DNA from: Fratercula arctica
Lineage: Eukaryota; Chordata; Aves; Charadriiformes; Alcidae
DNA: 64,000 nt
Reading direction: 5' to 3'
Assembly (NCBI GenBank): GCA_947846985.1
Contig: CANTUZ010000001.1
Location: forward strand, 182,852,955 to 182,916,954
This document shows positions 59,540 to 64,000 of this stretch, piece after piece; within the stretch, counting starts at the first letter, position 1, and the number at the start of each line of letters is the position of its first letter. The notes beneath the pieces are model-generated. The model made no database searches. It was not told where the DNA came from and saw nothing but the letters and a program-made list of their open reading frames with translations. A program made the translations under genes and the position numbers.

Positions 59540-59830
59540 TAAGGGTGTTTTCTTGCCCCATGTGAGAGCTGCAACACCTGCTAAGCTCATGACTCAGTTC
59601 CATTACCAATTCTTGGTCTTGGAGCTGTTGTGGATAGCATCATTAGTGCTCATTTGGATGGTCCGCTATTTGGTGGATGAGCATCAGTGGCTCTTCTGAG
59701 TGACAGATGAAGGCAGATGGTGCGTGTCTTGAGACGCCAGGCTTATGGACAGTCCCTCATCCTCTTCTGGACTGAGAAGGTGCTATTCCACTCCTTATCT
59801 GCTCTTCGGATTGGTGGCTTTGAACTCTGT
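59540..59830 (-). mobile_element. Possible CR1 ORF1 remnant
   Basis: Near 59637-59660 the minus strand reads IQMSTNDA, which resembles the VIHVGTND block of the esterase-like ORF1 of CR1 elements, and surrounding text such as GAGCATCAGTGGCTC fits the same region loosely. The copy has no open frame. A single short match makes this tentative. Confidence 0.25.
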
Positions 59831-62287
59831 AGTCCTTAGAAGGAGTAGCTTTTTCTCATCTACTAGGGGTGATGGTCGTGATTTTGATTTGGGCAGCTGG
59901 TAGTCTGAAAAGTGGATTTTCTTTTCTACTTATAGGAGAGAAATCAATCACTTTCCGTCACTCTTGTACTCATCAATGGCTCAGGTTGGATGTGTTGGAT
60001 GGCAGGTTACCCTCAGGCTTGCTGGGTGTTTCTGGAGTCACTGTCATCCCTTTTCCTAACTCTTGCATCCTCTGCAGAGTGTGATGGGCATGCCCAAACC
60101 TGATCTGCTTTTTGACATCCCCGCAAAGAACTTAAAGTTTCCCAAATAAAAGCCCCCCAAAAGGCTCATCTTTAAATGGCTACCAGCCCCTTATAAATTA
60201 TGAGGAACTGGTCAAAGATGCTGACAGTGGTCCCTGAGCACAGTAATTTTCCTTCTTCCTGAGGTGTAGGCATACTAACACAACTTCTGGGCATTTTTTC
60301 CCAACAGTGCTTTAGCCCCAGCAAGTGAGTCTGCCAAATGGGATGTCAGTATAGTAGCATATATATAGATATAGGCAGTCAAATTCTGTACTTTTAAAAA
60401 TCACAGCCATGCCTATCCCTCCAAAGAAACAACGCTCCCTACTTTGCTGAACCCTGGCTCTTCATGTCTTTCTCTAGTTTTAGTCTGTGGCCATCTCGAG
60501 TTCATGGTCATGCAAGGTTGGCTGATGATGGTCTTCCATATGTCTGAACTATTTATAAAGCTTAAGATAAGGCTGGTGTTTTTGCAGGTTTTTTTCTGAA
60601 ACATTTACGCGGCTGTACAGCAGATGGTGCTCTGCTTCCCTTTCTTCTCGCGCAGACTACTGTCGTTAACCAAACTTTTCAAACCAAGACTAGGAATTAT
60701 TAATAATCTTTTCTGCACTGGCTGAGCAATTGGAGCTACATATTTTCAGAGGTGGTTTACTTGGCCATACACTGATTTTGTTTTAAGGAGCAAGAAAGCA
60801 TAAAGTCTGTTTGTGGGTTAATTTACAACACTAATCTGTCTTCCCTGTGCAGTTAGAGCAGAACAGTGACTTACATTTATTAAGGGATTCTTTTCATGTG
60901 TGCAAAACCGGTATTTGTTTCAAATGGGTAGTTCTTTACTAAAATGAATGAATCACAAAAGAAAATACAGGTTGAGTTTAAGGAATGAACTCAGTGAAAC
61001 TATCAGAACCTCTAAATCAAGGAAACAGTTTCACAGCTTAATTAACTGAAATGTTTATCCAGCTACCTGGAGTTGGATGAAATAAAAAAGTGTTCTCTGC
61101 ATCTATACTGGATAGTTGAAGTTCTGCTTTAGCTCTTTCGGCAGGCTAAATGGTGTTTTCTGACACTCAGCACAGTTAGCCCAGGCTTTCAGGGGCTTGT
61201 TTCACAAGTGATAGCTCTTAGACAACTAGAAGTGGTGTTGAAAAAGTCAAATCCATTTCAAGGATTTGGTGAGAAACAGTGCTGTAAGCTTTGCAATATC
61301 GCAGACTGCAGTAATACCGTAGTAATCTTCAACAGTATTAACAGCTTAAACAGACGAGCCTATATAAATTGGCTTAAAACCAACCAGGTAGGACAACTTC
61401 ACTAATTCAAACTAATAACTCTGTGGGCTGTATTGTGGATTATCAGCTGTTGCAAATTAGGAAGTAAAAGCAGGATGCAAAGCTCATGGAAACCAAAGTA
61501 AAGACTTCCATTGACGTTACTGTACTTGCATTATCCCCTTACATGGATTTCCATAACAAAGATACCAAGGATACTGAAGCACAATAGGTAACTTATTTAT
61601 TTGGGCACTTTTGCCCTATTTGCTGTCATTTATGATACTACCCATTTCATTCTGTGGCATTGTGCTTGGTAAAAATATAGTGCTATTTATGTGATAGTAG
61701 ACCTAAGAACATCAGCCATTGATCTGAGCCCACGGTAGATGCTGTACAAAGACAAACGGAAAGGACAGTCCCTGACCTTAGCGCTCAGCATTTTGCCAGT
61801 GTGAGACTGCCTTATGAACAGTCTGTCGACAGTGAATTTTTCTCTGAAGTGCTCTGAGACCATGTGTAGTATTTCAGATGGGTATCTGCACATTTGTAAT
61901 TCAAACTGAAAAAACCCTACAAAATTAATTAATGGTTTTCTTCATTCTGAATCATAGAGTCAGTCTACCTATGAGAAGGTAAAGCAAAATACTATTTCTG
62001 TGAGTTGATATCGTCTCTTTAGCAGACTATCTATATCTTTTAAATGGACACAAAGTGACTATTTCCCATAGAAGATTTTATTTTCAAAAAATAAATGGAT
62101 GCTTTTTGTTCTTTTAAGATGGGGGCATTATGAAGATCATCAGTGAGAAAGGGATCAAAATCTATTTTATATTTTCAAGGCTATGAAAAAAATTAATACA
62201 TTTGTTTTTCTGGCTTGGAAAGCATTTTTCCCAAGCTATTATCTAAGAAATATATCTTCGGATTGATGGAAAGTGAACAATCAAATA
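59831..62287. other. Intergenic DNA, no gene recognised
   Basis: No supported gene, RNA or repeat. Confidence 0.5.
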
Positions 62288-62443
62288 TCATAGAATCATA
62301 GAATAGTTGGGATTGGAAGGTAACTTTAAAGGACATCTAGTCCAACCCCCCTGCAATGAGCAGGGATGTCTTTAACTAGATGAGGTTGCTCAGAGCCCTG
62401 TCCAACCTGACCTTGAATGTTTCCAGGGATGAGGCACCTACAC
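62288..62443 (-). mobile_element. CR1 LINE 3' fragment
   Basis: Begins TCATAGAATCATAGAATAG and continues through the antisense CR1 3' UTR (CATCTAGTCCAACCCCCC, CTTGAATGTTTCCAGGGATG). It breaks off at about 62443 next to a short CA/TA repeat. Only about 155 bases remain. Confidence 0.92.
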
Positions 62444-63867
62444 ATATATATGTATGGGGCATATATACATTTTGTACCATGTGTTTCGTCCCTGAATTAA
62501 AGCTACAAGGAGAAAACCATATGGAACAACAACAACAACAAAAAAAAAGTGGGAAAAAAAATCTCTTCTGAATTTTGTCATGGTTTCATGCATAGACTAA
62601 TGACGAGGTGACGTGTTACACCAGTGTGTAATTTCCATGCTCTGGGGAGTCTGGACAGCTGACTTGGGCAACTCAGGTTAAGGTAAAATCAATCTGGATT
62701 GGCAACAGAGGGGAGATGGGGAAAGAAATGTTGCATTTCAGAGTGAGGGAGGTGGCAGAAATTAATCAGGCATCGGGTTCACTGCATGGGGTTCAAAACT
62801 GGGACTGGAGGGGTCCGGGCTCTCCCTGCTGCTTGGCCTTCAGTGAAACTAGCTGAAATACAGGAGATGTTACATATCACATATACAAGCTGTACCATTG
62901 CCCTCGAAGAAAATCTTAAATGGATGGATTGCCTCTGTCACCCACGAAAGAAATTTTATGGACACAGGGAAGAGAAGTCTGACTCCCTTTGAGGCCCCAC
63001 TGAATTCAGTGCCAATACGTTTTAATCCAGTGCAAACTGCTGATAACTCTATTCCTCCGTCCTCGGTTGATTTGATGAAAATTAGCTTTCAACATTCACA
63101 TCTGATCAAATCACAAGTTAGAATTATGTGCAAGCATGAAAAAAATTACACCTTATTCTATAAATACACACTTGGTAGTAACTTTCAAATTATGTTAACA
63201 GAGTTCACACAGTATTAGTCAAATCCCTGTCATTAAGAAATGGTATTTCATAAGAAAGCTGATAATAGGATACAAAGATCCTAATATGATTAGATGATGA
63301 CTTGTTAATGGGAATTCTTTTTTGTCATAACCAGTGATTTTCAGTTTATTCTAACAAAGATGATCTCTCTGATGGGAGATGGTAACACAATAAAAATCTG
63401 GGAATGTGGTGTAAAAAAATCAAACTGAAGATTCAACTGTACAGTCGGTAATTTTGTAGATTCAGGATGATTAAATTTTAAACACATTGTTGGGGGAAAA
63501 AGGGCAATTCTGAGGCAGAGCCAATACCAGTGCGCACCGCCTATCTGTTAAAGCCCCACTCCTATGCATTGCTCTATGGGCATATAATACATCTCCTTCA
63601 AACCACAGCTAAAATCAAAACAGGGCTTTATATGGGAAGCTTTCTGCTCCCCGGAGCAAGAGCTGTGGCTGGTGGTCTGACCACACTTCAGGCAAAGATG
63701 AAGTTCTCAGAAACTTAACAGGTGGGAGTTTTACAATTGGTAAGAAAAATATTGAACTCTTAAGATTTTTTTCTGGTGATTGGAAGACCATTTTTTGCCA
63801 TATCCAATTATTTGAGGTGACCAATATATCAGCATACCCCTCTCATCAACATTTTCACCTTAACTTT
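62444..63867. other. Intergenic DNA, no gene recognised
   Basis: Contains a short (CAA)n/A-rich simple repeat at about 62526-62560. Nothing else supported. Confidence 0.5.
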
Positions 63868-64000
63868 GTAAGAGCAGCTCAAAATGAGGCCAAAAAGCCA
63901 GACATCATGGTGGGAGTTTGTTACAGACCCCCCAACCAGGATGTAGAGGTCGATGAAATATTCTATAAGCAGCTGGCAGAGGTCTCGCGATTGCTCACCC
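63868..64000 (+). mobile_element. CR1 LINE ORF2 endonuclease fragment, cut by the window edge
   Basis: An open frame over about the last 120 bases reads KKPDIMVGVCYRPPNQD followed by VDEIFYKQLAEVSR. VGVCYRPP is a hallmark of the apurinic endonuclease domain at the start of CR1 ORF2. All other copies here retain only the 3' end, so this one must continue beyond the window and may be long. It lacks its start within the window. Confidence 0.8.

Noticed and set aside
1..64000. CRISPR array, operon, phage or other prokaryotic system
   Set aside because: No regularly spaced identical repeats, no dense co-directional genes, and clear vertebrate exon-intron structure.

Overview
This is a stretch of a bird nuclear genome, 64 kb long, carrying one recognisable protein-coding gene. 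The assignment to birds rests on the repeats: at least ten CR1 LINE fragments of several subfamilies, most 5'-truncated and several ending in the typical ATTCTATG-type 3' repeats, plus two solo-LTR-like elements and no mammalian SINEs. I cannot name the species or order.

The gene is GXYLT1, glucoside alpha-1,3-xylosyltransferase 1, on the + strand. All eight coding exons can be read with canonical GT/AG junctions (3564-3772, 12377-12469, 22537-22711, 23701-23826, 25246-25497, 35041-35164, 35482-35654, 37145-37306). Together they give 1314 nt, encoding 437 residues and a stop, with no frameshift. The predicted protein is a type II membrane enzyme of family GT8. It has an N-terminal signal anchor, a low-complexity Gly/Ala/Arg stem and a luminal catalytic domain with a DTD metal/UDP-sugar site. 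Exon 2 (93 nt, phase 2 on both sides) looks like a frame-neutral cassette. The gene starts in a CpG island (about 3165-4260), and a strong G-quadruplex motif overlaps the start of intron 1.

Layout. 1-1985: upstream intergenic DNA with a perfect 15-bp hairpin. 1986-2780: antisense CR1. 2781-3164: antisense solo-LTR-like element abutting the CpG island. 3165-37306: CpG island, exons and introns of GXYLT1. Intron 1 holds an unexplained GC-richer segment of about 1.25 kb with internal repetition. Intron 4 holds a CR1. Intron 5 holds a CR1 with a reverse-transcriptase fragment, a degenerate tRNA-derived SINE pair and a sense-oriented solo LTR with TATA and poly(A) signals. 37307-about 39545: probable 3' UTR. 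39546-64000: intergenic DNA with no recognisable gene. It contains a CR1 nested inside another CR1, five further CR1 copies, an ancient, strongly diverged CR1 of about 1.65 kb, a possible CR1 ORF1 remnant, and the start of a longer CR1 ORF2 at the right edge.

No prokaryotic-style operon, CRISPR array or multi-gene system is present. The points most worth checking are the LTR next to the promoter, the sense LTR in intron 5, the cassette exon, the long perfect hairpins and the unexplained intron-1 segment. Repeat names come from recognising consensus-like text by eye, not from a database search.
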